Shown piece after piece: positions 54,536 through 62,325 of a DNA stretch of 64,000 nt. Origin of the DNA: Spirosoma profusum (lineage in GTDB: Bacteria > Bacteroidota > Bacteroidia > Cytophagales > Spirosomataceae); contig NZ_JACWZY010000014.1 in the NCBI RefSeq assembly GCF_014699005.1, forward strand, positions 62,001 to 126,000, read 5' to 3'. The translations under genes were made by a program, and so were the position numbers. Numbering within the stretch: position 1 is the stretch's first letter; each line of letters begins with the position of its first letter. The notes beneath the pieces are model-generated. The model ran no database searches, had not been told where the DNA came from, and saw only the letters and a program-made list of their open reading frames with translations.

Positions 54536-54984
54536 TTAAGGCAGGTTTTCTAAATCACCGATATCCTTGCCGCGACCTGTTGCTGCCTTGTTGATTTTCA
54601 GGTCGTTGAGGTGAATAAAATTTACCAGCAAGCCATCTAAATCAGCTTTTACACTTCGGGCGAAACATTCACTAAAAGTCAAACCAGTTACTGACGTAAG
54701 AATGGCGATTCTATTAGGTTCGTAGCCAAGCTGGACGACATGCAGTAAATCAGTTGCCGGAATACCCACAGTCGCAAAGCCAAAGTCTTTCAATACCTGT
54801 ACAACTCGTTGCGTATTATCGGCAGAAATCGCTATCCAGAAGTCAATATCCCTGTGAATCTAGGTCGGCCGTGAAAAGCAACTGCGTAACCACCTACAAC
54901 TAAATATTCAACTTCGTGTACGTTTAATAATTCGACAAACTCTCTGAACCGAAGCGTCGGCCGGTCCTGACCCAGTTCCAGCAT
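54536..54984 (-). pseudogene. Nucleotidyltransferase (MNT/AbiEii-like), frameshifted
   Basis: From the ATG at 54984 the frame encodes LRFREFVELLNVHEVEYLVV and GGYAVAFHGRPRFTG and then stops early. One base appears to be missing near 54863; with it restored the protein continues GDIDFWIAISADN into the open frame that includes KDFGFATVGIPATDLLHVVQ and ends GKDIGDLENLP at 54536. GG...TGDID is the active-site pattern of small nucleotidyltransferases used in toxin-antitoxin and abortive-infection modules. The frameshift makes it a likely pseudogene unless it is a sequencing error. It would be about 149 residues when intact. Confidence 0.75.
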
Positions 54985-55117
54985 ATTGCTTACGCAAATA
55001 GTCAACAGCCGGGATACGCTCGATAGGAATCTTTGTCACCCAATATTCATACGCAGGCGGCTCTTCCGACTGTTTACGAATGGCAAATGCTGATCTGTCT
55101 AAACGTATCGTTGACAT
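54908..55117 (-). CDS. Small partner protein of the nucleotidyltransferase
   Basis: 69 residues: MSTIRLDRSAFAIRKQSEEP, PAYEYWVTKIPIERIPAVDY, LRKQYAGTGSGPADASVQRV, then CRIIKRTRS. Similar short proteins (W-x3-S/T-P-x-E-R-x-x-A-x-x-x-L-R) precede MNT-like nucleotidyltransferases in Bacteroidota, so the pair may be a toxin-antitoxin or regulatory unit. It overlaps the nucleotidyltransferase start by 77 bp in another frame. The second gene is broken, so the pair is probably dead. Confidence 0.6.
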   Translation of the reverse strand: MSTIRLDRSAFAIRKQSEEPPAYEYWVTKIPIERIPAVDYLRKQYAGTGSGPADASVQRVCRIIKRTRS

Positions 55118-55132
55118 TGTTTATAGGTTAAA

Positions 55133-56608
55133 TTAAACTACTTCTCCCCGCAACGTAGCAGATGTGCATTCAGTCACTAATACGTTGACGTACTGACCTT
55201 TCTGGAGATTTCCTTTGGGAAATACAACCATTTTGTTCTGGTCGTTACGTCCGCACAGGAAATCGTCAGAGCGTTTGGAAGGGCCTTCTATTAAGACGCG
55301 CTGTACTTGACCGATGTGCCGCTGGTTACGTTCGGCAGAATGAGTTAATTGCTTCGCGATGATTTCGTTCAGACGACGTTTTTTGACGTCTTCAGGAATA
55401 TCATCTGCATACTTTTTGGCGGCCAACGTACCGGGCCGCTCCGAATACGCAAACATGTAAGCATAATCGTAATGAACGTAGTCCATCAGCGACAACGATT
55501 CCTCATGTTCATCCTCGGTTTCAGTACAAAAGCCCGAAATCATATCCGTCGAAATTCCGCAATCTTCACCCAGAATTTCCCGAATCCGGTCGATTTTACC
55601 AACGTACCACTCCCGGTCATACGTCCTGTTCATCAGCTTCAGCACCCGACTATTGCCGCTTTGGGCAGGCAGGTGAATGTAATTACAGATGTTTTCGTAA
55701 CGCGCCATCGTATGCAGTACGTCGTCCGTAATATCTTTCGGATGCGAAGTCGAAAAACGAACCCGCAAGTCGGGATGAATCTGAGCGACCATCTCCAGCA
55801 GATTGGCGAACGTAGTGATGGCAGAGGGTTGAGTTGACGAATCTACCCCATGCCCCATGCCCTCTGCCGACCCGTCGGACCGCCCCTGCCACTTATAACT
55901 ATCCACGTTCTGACCGAGCAGCGTCACCTCGCGGTAGCCCTGGTCAAAAAGATCTTGCGCTTCACGGACGATGCTGTGTGGGTCGCGGCTACGTTCGCGG
56001 CCACGGGTGAACGGTACGACGCAAAAACTGCACATATTATCGCAGCCGCGCATGATGGACACAAAAGCCGTTACGCCGTTGGAATTCAATCGAATGGGCG
56101 AAATGTCGGCGTAAGTTTCCTCGCGCGACAGAAATACGTTCACTGCTTTCTGTCCCGATTCGGCTTCTTCAACCAGTTTCGGAATATCGCGGTAAGCATC
56201 GGGGCCAGCCACGATGTCGACCACTTTTTCTTCTTCCAGCAGCTTGGTTTTGAGCCGTTCGGCCATGCAGCCGAGCATACCCACCAGTAGTTCCGGTTTC
56301 TGACGTTTCAGGCCGGTCAGGTGTTTGAGCCGATTACGTACTTTCTGCTCCGCGTTGTCGCGAATGGCACAGGTATTCAGAAAAATAAGATCCGCTTCTT
56401 CGGCAGAGGACGTAGTAGCAAAACCGGCATTACGCATCACAGCCGCCACAATTTCGCTATCGGCAAAATTCATCTGGCAACCATAACTTTCGATATAAAG
56501 CCGTTTTTTACCCACTGCCAGTTCGTCTTCCGAGGTGCGAGGCAGGTCAATTTGTTCCTTATCAGCCGGTTGCAGTATGGTCAGTTCGGGAATATGAGCC
56601 ATTGTCAA
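55133..56608 (-). CDS. miaB: tRNA-2-methylthio-N6-dimethylallyladenosine synthase MiaB
   Basis: 491 residues; ATGs at 56608 and 56602 are both possible. The UPF0004 domain has [31 protein letters not shown] and [12 protein letters not shown] with the three cluster Cys. The radical-SAM motif is in [25 protein letters not shown] (C-x3-C-x2-C). A TRAM domain closes the protein ([20 protein letters not shown]). It adds the methylthio group to i6A37 of tRNAs. After [11 protein letters not shown], residues about 247-263 ([16 protein letters not shown]) are encoded by a palindromic repeat that keeps the reading frame; this loop is naturally variable in Bacteroidota MiaB. Confidence 0.95.
   Translation of the reverse strand: MTMAHIPELTILQPADKEQIDLPRTSEDELAVGKKRLYIESYGCQMNFADSEIVAAVMRNAGFATTSSAEEADLIFLNTCAIRDNAEQKVRNRLKHLTGLKRQKPELLVGMLGCMAERLKTKLLEEEKVVDIVAGPDAYRDIPKLVEEAESGQKAVNVFLSREETYADISPIRLNSNGVTAFVSIMRGCDNMCSFCVVPFTRGRERSRDPHSIVREAQDLFDQGYREVTLLGQNVDSYKWQGRSDGSAEGMGHGVDSSTQPSAITTFANLLEMVAQIHPDLRVRFSTSHPKDITDDVLHTMARYENICNYIHLPAQSGNSRVLKLMNRTYDREWYVGKIDRIREILGEDCGISTDMISGFCTETEDEHEESLSLMDYVHYDYAYMFAYSERPGTLAAKKYADDIPEDVKKRRLNEIIAKQLTHSAERNQRHIGQVQRVLIEGPSKRSDDFLCGRNDQNKMVVFPKGNLQKGQYVNVLVTECTSATLRGEVV
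55820..55868. repeat. Palindromic repeat inside the miaB reading frame
   Basis: Ends GGCAGAGGG and CCCTCTGCC are exact reverse complements; the inner part (AATCTACCCCATGCCCCATG) matches the C-rich half of the intergenic GGGCATAGGG family. It is read through in frame as part of MiaB. Confidence 0.75.
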
Positions 56609-56620
56609 TAAATAATCATT

Positions 56621-56691
56621 AGTCGATAGTGGTTAGTCAACAGTCATTTGCTGTAAAAGAGCTAGCGGCTATTGACTGATGACTAGCGACT
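56621..56691. repeat. Imperfect inverted repeat (AGTCGATAGT family)
   Basis: AGTCGATAGTGGTTAGTCAA and CAGTCA on one side, TGACTGATGACTAGCGACT on the other, followed by T6. It lies 13 bp upstream of miaB. The rest of the gap to 56833 shows nothing recognisable. Confidence 0.6.
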
Positions 56692-56833
56692 TTTTTACAA
56701 ATTTACTAAGAAAGCCCTGGAAAACTGTCATTTTGTCAGGAAATGACAGTTAAATTGTGTTAAGTGGTTATAGATCAGGCTTACAGGCGTTGACACCCAT
56801 AGGAAAGGTAGTAACCCGCTTTCTATTGGTAAA

Positions 56834-59506
56834 TCAGAAGGGATAACCAATACCGAAGTTGATAATCATAGGATTCTTTCCAGTCGATAAACGGCGGAAT
56901 GAGAATTCGCGAAGCATGAAGCGTTCGTCAACAAAAGGTTCATCGGGTTTAGGCTGGTAGCGTCGGGCAGGGTCCCAGACTTTAATACCGCCATCGAGTC
57001 GAATGACGAAGAACGAGAAATCAATCCGTAAACCCACGCCCGTCCCGACGGCAATCTGAGGAATGAACGTATCGAGCTGAAACTGTTCGCCTACGCGTCT
57101 TGGATTATTCCGAATCGTCCAGACGTTACCTGCATCAACAAATAATGCCCCGTTGATGTCCGCTCCAAGCCGGAATAATCTTCCTCGTAACTCTGCCGAG
57201 CCTTCGATAAGCATATCGCCGGGTTTCTCGAATGTGTACGCAAACTGTTCTTTACGTCCATCCCGCTGGCTGAGCGTAGGTACAGTCGGATAGCCGGGAG
57301 TCGGCTGAGGAACTTCAGAGCCAGGACCTAACCGGCGGGGAAGCCATCCCCGAATGCTGTTACTGCCGCCAGCAAAGAAAAGCTTTTCATAGGGAGCCGT
57401 ACTGTTTTCCCCAAAACCATAACCGTATACTATACCTGTATTAAAACGGAACGCCAGCGTAGTACGTGAACGAATAGGAATGTAATGGCGATAATCGACA
57501 CTTAGGCGTAAAAATTTATAGAATTGAAGCCCGGTCGCGTCACTCCATTGGTCGATGGTTTTACTGGAAAAGAAATTGAGCGTAGTTCCACCCGATTCAA
57601 CAGCCGCACGGAAGAAATTTGCCCGCCGGTTTTGCCCCTGTACGTTGGTATTATATGTATAAGCGAAACTGAAACTTGAACTTAACGATTTACGAAAACT
57701 TAAATAAACAGTGCTTCCTTCGTCTTCGTATTGTCGGCGAATTTGTTCATAAAATGCCTGGCCCAGTGGCGTGTCAGGGAAGTTGGCATTAATCAGGTTG
57801 ATGTCCGCGATCAGAAAACTGAACTGCTTCGACGGTGTCGTTTGCCAGTTGTATGCCATCGTCGAACGTAGCAGCGAACGCTTGTAATCGGGCCGGATGG
57901 TATTGTTAAAGCTCAAACTGACTTGCGTACGTGGATTATATCGGTTGAAAAAGAACCGTCCGCGACCCGGAAACAGAATTTGTGGGAACGTAAGGGAACT
58001 GATAACTCCAAATTCATTCGATTGATAAAAAGCTTGCTTGCTGGATTGATCGGTGTCAAAACCAGTCTGATATTCCAGACCGTAACGTACCGTTGTTTCA
58101 AAGGTTTCGAATCCACCAAATAGATTGCGTGCTCGAAACGTTACGTTGGCAAACGGCCCCGGCCGGGTTTGGGCCAGCACAAATACCCCTCCCTCGAAGG
58201 TATAATCGTATTTGTCGAGCGGAGATGCTGTAATGAGTGTACGCAATTGTCGATTGGTTGTATCAATAAAATTGAGGTTTACGAACTTAAACTGGTTGAG
58301 CAGAAACAACTGACGCTGCGTATCGCGGTAATTGGTCTGGCTATAAAGCTGGTTGGGGCGAAACAGAATTTTACTTTCCAGCAACGACAGCGATATATTC
58401 CGATTTCCCAGCAGATACCGTATGCCACTACGTTGGAGGGTATCGTATCGGGAGGCACCCGGAACTCTTGCACCTGCAGTTGATGCATCCGGTACGTCGG
58501 TGTCGCCGTTGGGACTGATACGTACTTCTACATCGCCGATGTGATAAATCGGGTGGCTCGACCTTCCTGGTGGATTGGCAATCTGTAAAACAACATCAAC
58601 TTTCCGGTCGGTTGTGTCGCCTAACTGAAACCGGTCTGTACCGCGCCGTACTGTATCAACATCGGTGGCCCGGATGTATTGGCGGGAGAAAGCATAATAA
58701 CCCTGATCACGTAGCAGTGTTTCGATACGAATTCGCTCCGCCGTCATGTTCTCAAAATCAAAACGGTCGCCGACTTGTAATTTTGCGTCTTCCAGCGATT
58801 TCCGTACGATAGTATCTAGTTGAGGATCAGCAATCTCATAAAAGACATTCCGTAGATAATACCCAGCGTGTTCGGCTATCAGGTAATTAACCCGAATCTG
58901 TCGCCGACGTAACGTATCGAGCTTGTATCCGACCTGGGCATTGAAAAACCCTTTGTCGGCTATATATTTCTGCATTTTGGCCGCGTTCGCCTGGGCGTCC
59001 TTTTCGGCAAAATAGGAAGGTGGGTCGCCCATATTACGCATGGCCCAGTTACCTTCTTCGGCCTTTACGCGAAGCTTTTTTAACTTACGTTCGTAACGCC
59101 GATTCAATTTTTTCAGCGCATTGGGCTGATTGGCCAGTAACTGACTTTGCTGTTCAAATTCGTTAGTTTTGGCCTGCAACTCGCGAATGGCGGCTTCGCG
59201 GTCGTACTTGCGCTGACCAATCTGATAAAACCAGAGCTGGGGCGTAATGGGTAAGCCAAGAAGCCGACGGTTTGGTTTTTGGGGAATCAGGCTTTCCAGA
59301 TTCTCATCTGAAATGGTTTTGTTGCCCCGAAATGTCTGAGAAGTCAGAATATATTCGTTGCTGCGGAGTTGTTTCGAGCTAAAACAGGACGACAAAGAAG
59401 CAACCAGTATCAGCAAGCCTATTTTTAATGTATGATGTGTGATGTATGATATAGGCTTTTCGAGCCAGCCATACATCATACATCTTATAGCATACATTTT
59501 CTCCAT
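56834..59506 (-). CDS. tamL: TamL-type outer-membrane assembly lipoprotein (BamA/TamA family)
   Basis: 890 residues in the frame from 59506. The lipoprotein signal is LKIGLLILVASLSSCFSSKQ (about 28-46), so the first ~27 residues (MEKMYAIRC and following) are an atypical extension encoded by a palindromic repeat; the true start is uncertain and could be the Met at 59479 or 59476. POTRA-like repeats follow (about 50-450, with RGNKTISDENLESLIPQKPN), then a 16-strand barrel of the Omp85 type, ending PMIINFGIGYPF. Barrel marks are FFAGGSNSIRGWLPRRLGPG and VDAGNVWTI. TamL works with TamB in inserting outer-membrane or surface material. The divergent methyltransferase gene starts one base away. Confidence 0.87.
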   Translation of the reverse strand: MEKMYAIRCMMYGWLEKPISYITHHTLKIGLLILVASLSSCFSSKQLRSNEYILTSQTFRGNKTISDENLESLIPQKPNRRLLGLPITPQLWFYQIGQRKYDREAAIRELQAKTNEFEQQSQLLANQPNALKKLNRRYERKLKKLRVKAEEGNWAMRNMGDPPSYFAEKDAQANAAKMQKYIADKGFFNAQVGYKLDTLRRRQIRVNYLIAEHAGYYLRNVFYEIADPQLDTIVRKSLEDAKLQVGDRFDFENMTAERIRIETLLRDQGYYAFSRQYIRATDVDTVRRGTDRFQLGDTTDRKVDVVLQIANPPGRSSHPIYHIGDVEVRISPNGDTDVPDASTAGARVPGASRYDTLQRSGIRYLLGNRNISLSLLESKILFRPNQLYSQTNYRDTQRQLFLLNQFKFVNLNFIDTTNRQLRTLITASPLDKYDYTFEGGVFVLAQTRPGPFANVTFRARNLFGGFETFETTVRYGLEYQTGFDTDQSSKQAFYQSNEFGVISSLTFPQILFPGRGRFFFNRYNPRTQVSLSFNNTIRPDYKRSLLRSTMAYNWQTTPSKQFSFLIADINLINANFPDTPLGQAFYEQIRRQYEDEGSTVYLSFRKSLSSSFSFAYTYNTNVQGQNRRANFFRAAVESGGTTLNFFSSKTIDQWSDATGLQFYKFLRLSVDYRHYIPIRSRTTLAFRFNTGIVYGYGFGENSTAPYEKLFFAGGSNSIRGWLPRRLGPGSEVPQPTPGYPTVPTLSQRDGRKEQFAYTFEKPGDMLIEGSAELRGRLFRLGADINGALFVDAGNVWTIRNNPRRVGEQFQLDTFIPQIAVGTGVGLRIDFSFFVIRLDGGIKVWDPARRYQPKPDEPFVDERFMLREFSFRRLSTGKNPMIINFGIGYPF
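59428..59497. repeat. Inverted repeat (ATGTATGA family) covering a divergent gene start
   Basis: AATGTATGATGTGTGATGTA on one side and ATACATCATACATCTTATAG on the other pair imperfectly. It is related to 30617-30694. It covers the N-terminal codons of tamL and takes up the space where a promoter for either divergent gene would be expected. Confidence 0.75.
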
Positions 59507-60269
59507 GCTTTCAAAAAATCAACTTAAATACATTCAGTCGCTGCACCAGAAAAAATACCGGCAACAGCATGGGGCGTTTCTGGTCGAAGGCGCCAAAAGT
59601 GTTCAGGAAGTACTTCAATCCAACTTCGAAACCGAAGTCCTTGTTGCTACCGAACTATTTTACAAAGAAAACGCTCACCTGACAGACCGCCAACGAACTC
59701 CTGTGGAAATCGTGTCGGCCACCGAACTTACGCGCATGGGTACGCTCGAAAGTAACAATGCAGCGCTGGCTGTGGTGAAAACGAAAGAAAACGTACCACT
59801 ATTGGCTGAACCCGATGAGATTGTCCTGATTTTAGATGATATACGCGATCCCGGCAATCTGGGAACCATACTACGTATTGCCGACTGGTACGGAATTCGA
59901 AAAATTCTGTGTTCCAGTACCACGGCAGATGTCTACAATCCCAAAGTGATTTCGGCCAGTAAAGGCTCTTTTACGCGTGTAAACTGGTGGTATGGCGACG
60001 TAGTACAGGTTCTAAAAAAAACGGTCCAGCAGCCGACCAACGTAGTGTACGGGGCGTTTCTGGATGGAGCCGATGTACATTCTATAAGCTTTGCTACGTC
60101 AGGGTATCTGGTGATGGGAAACGAATCGAATGGCATCAGCACCGACGTAGCACAATACGTAACGCAGCGGGTTACCATTCCTCGTTATGGAAACGCCGAA
60201 TCGCTCAATGTGGGCATCGCTACGGCTATTTTGCTGGATAATATTCGGCGAATTAGTGATCAACGTTGA
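59505..60269 (+). CDS. TrmH-family (SpoU) rRNA/tRNA 2'-O-methyltransferase
   Basis: 254 residues from the ATG at 59505 (MLSKNQLKYIQSLHQKKYRQ); an upstream in-frame ATG at 59439 lies in the repeat. The N-terminal substrate-binding domain includes GAFLVEGAKSVQEVLQ. The SPOUT motifs are RDPGNLGTILRIADWYGI (motif 1), VMGNESNGIS (motif 2) and PRYGNAESLNVGIATAILL (motif 3). It methylates ribose 2'-OH in RNA with S-adenosylmethionine; whether the target is 23S rRNA or tRNA cannot be told. Its start codon overlaps that of tamL on the other strand (shared CATG). Confidence 0.93.
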   Translation: MLSKNQLKYIQSLHQKKYRQQHGAFLVEGAKSVQEVLQSNFETEVLVATELFYKENAHLTDRQRTPVEIVSATELTRMGTLESNNAALAVVKTKENVPLLAEPDEIVLILDDIRDPGNLGTILRIADWYGIRKILCSSTTADVYNPKVISASKGSFTRVNWWYGDVVQVLKKTVQQPTNVVYGAFLDGADVHSISFATSGYLVMGNESNGISTDVAQYVTQRVTIPRYGNAESLNVGIATAILLDNIRRISDQR

Positions 60270-60294
60270 CTCTCTTTCTGGAAAAATCCACTAT

Positions 60295-60353
60295 TTTCGA
60301 AGATGCTACGTAGGCCGTATCTTGGAGATATAGCCTACGTAGCATCTTCGAAA
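60295..60353. repeat. 21-bp-arm perfect hairpin between co-directional genes
   Basis: TTTCGAAGATGCTACGTAGG plus C, and its exact reverse complement, with an inner TATCT-TGG-AGATA stem. It lies 26 bp after the methyltransferase stop and 13 bp before the peroxidase start. An in-frame ATG within it (60303) is not the likely start. It contains the TACGTA word in each arm and may act as a terminator or as a mobile repeat. Confidence 0.9.
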
Positions 60354-60365
60354 TTCCTCATTTTC

Positions 60366-62249
60366 ATGCATCGACTATTGGCGCTGTTTTTTCTGGTAAT
60401 GGCTGTTCCGGCATTTCTGCCGAAGCCACCGCCACCCGATCCAACGGGGCAGGCGGTGTACCAGCAGTTTATGGTCGATAAAATGCGCTTTCATGAGCAG
60501 GTACAGCAATTGGCCAATTATGTCAGTACAAATGCGCCACCAGATTCATTGCAGATTGCTTTCAAACGCAGTCGACTACGGTATAAACGTATTGAATGGT
60601 TACTGGAATTTTATCAGCCGTTTCTGGCGACGCACGTCAACGGCCCACCAGTACCTGAAGCGGAGATTGACGAACCCGGTCAGCGCGTTGTTCCGCCGAC
60701 AGGATTGCAGGTCGTAGAGCCTTTTTTATTTCCCGAATACGATTCTACGCAAAAAGCTGAACTGACTCGTGAGTTGAACGTATTACTGTCTTACTCCTCG
60801 CGGCTGGAGCAAGGAGTTCCTGCCAACCTTATAAACGATACCGAAATTCTGGAAGCCGTCCGCCAGCAACTATTCCGACTTCTGACGCTGGGTATTACCG
60901 GTTACGATGCGCCCGAAACACGTAGTGGTCTGCCCGAAGCTGCTACGTCGTTGCGGACCATGCATTCGGCGTTACGTCCTTATCTGGAACGCTTGCAACA
61001 GCCTTTAGCAGCTCAGGTTAATCAGCGCTGGCAAACGACAATTCAGGCGCTGGAACAGGCAACCGATTTCACTACGTTCGACCGTGTTACGTTCATTCGA
61101 GAGCAGCTTTATCCGCTTTGTCGGGCCTTGCAGCAGATGCGCCAGGAATTGAAAATTCCGGCTCCGGCGAGCGGGCGTTTTCTGTCGCCAGCCGTTACTA
61201 CGTTGTCAGATTCGGGCGCGTTCCGGCCTGATTACGTAACAAATTTTAGCGCGTTTGCCACTAGCCCCCAGAAAGTGGCGTTGGGTCGGACTTTATTTTT
61301 CGATCCGCTATTGTCAGGAAATAATGCCCGAAGTTGTGCTTCCTGCCACCAGCCCGAACGGGCCTTTACGGACGGACGTAGCAAAAGCCGGGCTTTCGGA
61401 AATCCCATCAAACGGGTCAATCGCAACGCGCCTACGTTGCTGAACGCGGGTTTGCAGAAGGCGCAGTTCTACGATTCGCGGGTGATTTATCTGGAAGATC
61501 AGGCGCACGACGTACTGAAAAACGCTCACGAAATGCGCACCTCACCCGAACAGGTAGTCGAAAAATTGGGTGCCAGTTCTCAGTACAAAAGCTTATTTGC
61601 CGAAGCTTTCCCGGATGGGATTACGTCCACCAACGTACGTAACGCACTGGCCTGCTACGTTCGCAGCCTGACGAGTCTGAATGCCAGCCCCGACCGTTAC
61701 TTACGCGGTGAGAACGTAACACTATCAGACGATGAGCGACTGGGATTCAACCTGTTTCTGGGGAAAGGACGTTGTGCTACGTGCCATTTCTTTCCGATTT
61801 ACAATGGATACGTACCACCCCACTTTGAGAAAGTGGAGAGCGAAATTATTGGTGTACCCCGTCGCCCGAAAACGACCCGTGCCCGACTCGATGCTGACGT
61901 AGGGAAATTTGGCCCGTTTGGAAAAAACCTTCACCGATTTGCTTTCAAAACACCGACCATACGTAACGCGGCTCTGACGGCTCCGTATATGCACAATGGC
62001 GCTTATAAAACGCTGGAACAGGTCGTTGACTTTTATAACCGGGGTGGTGGCAAAGGAATCGGCGTCGACGTTGAAGGGCAGACCCTGGCCGAAGACTCGC
62101 TTAGTCTGACGGCTCATGAACAACATGCCCTGGTCGCGTTTATGCAGGCACTTACTGATACGACAGGACTTACCAAACGCCCTCACCAACTGCCCGCCGT
62201 TGAAGGCCACCCGGCCTGGAACCGTCGTAGGCCGGGTGGACGGTATTGA
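60366..62249 (+). CDS. MauG/cytochrome-c-peroxidase-like dihaem protein
   Basis: 627 residues from the ATG at 60366 (MHRLLALFFLVMAVPAFLPK), a signal peptide; the longer frame from 60303 reads through a hairpin. Residues about 30-290 are helical without a recognised enzyme domain. Residues about 310-610 are the dihaem peroxidase region: VALGRTLFFDPLLSGNNARS, CASCHQPERAFTDG (haem 1), LGKGRCATCHFFPIYNG (haem 2) and APYMHNGAYKTLEQVVDFYN. Such proteins reduce hydrogen peroxide or oxidise protein or organic substrates in the periplasm. The N-terminal helical half recalls imelysin-like iron or haem proteins, but that link is weak. A large hairpin terminator follows. Confidence 0.9.
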   Translation: MHRLLALFFLVMAVPAFLPKPPPPDPTGQAVYQQFMVDKMRFHEQVQQLANYVSTNAPPDSLQIAFKRSRLRYKRIEWLLEFYQPFLATHVNGPPVPEAEIDEPGQRVVPPTGLQVVEPFLFPEYDSTQKAELTRELNVLLSYSSRLEQGVPANLINDTEILEAVRQQLFRLLTLGITGYDAPETRSGLPEAATSLRTMHSALRPYLERLQQPLAAQVNQRWQTTIQALEQATDFTTFDRVTFIREQLYPLCRALQQMRQELKIPAPASGRFLSPAVTTLSDSGAFRPDYVTNFSAFATSPQKVALGRTLFFDPLLSGNNARSCASCHQPERAFTDGRSKSRAFGNPIKRVNRNAPTLLNAGLQKAQFYDSRVIYLEDQAHDVLKNAHEMRTSPEQVVEKLGASSQYKSLFAEAFPDGITSTNVRNALACYVRSLTSLNASPDRYLRGENVTLSDDERLGFNLFLGKGRCATCHFFPIYNGYVPPHFEKVESEIIGVPRRPKTTRARLDADVGKFGPFGKNLHRFAFKTPTIRNAALTAPYMHNGAYKTLEQVVDFYNRGGGKGIGVDVEGQTLAEDSLSLTAHEQHALVAFMQALTDTTGLTKRPHQLPAVEGHPAWNRRRPGGRY

Positions 62250-62253
62250 AGAA

Positions 62254-62323
62254 TGTAGCCTGGACAGCCACGTCCGGGTGTAAACAGACGTATTTTCTCC
62301 CGGACGTAGCCGTCCAGGCTACA
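62254..62323. terminator. Large hairpin between convergent genes
   Basis: TGTAGCCTGGACAGCCACGT plus CCGGG on the left and its reverse complement on the right with two mismatches; loop of 20 bases. It starts 5 bp after one stop codon and ends 3 bp before the other. It lacks a T-run, so it may be a repeat element that doubles as a terminator. Confidence 0.75.
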
Positions 62324-62325
62324 CT

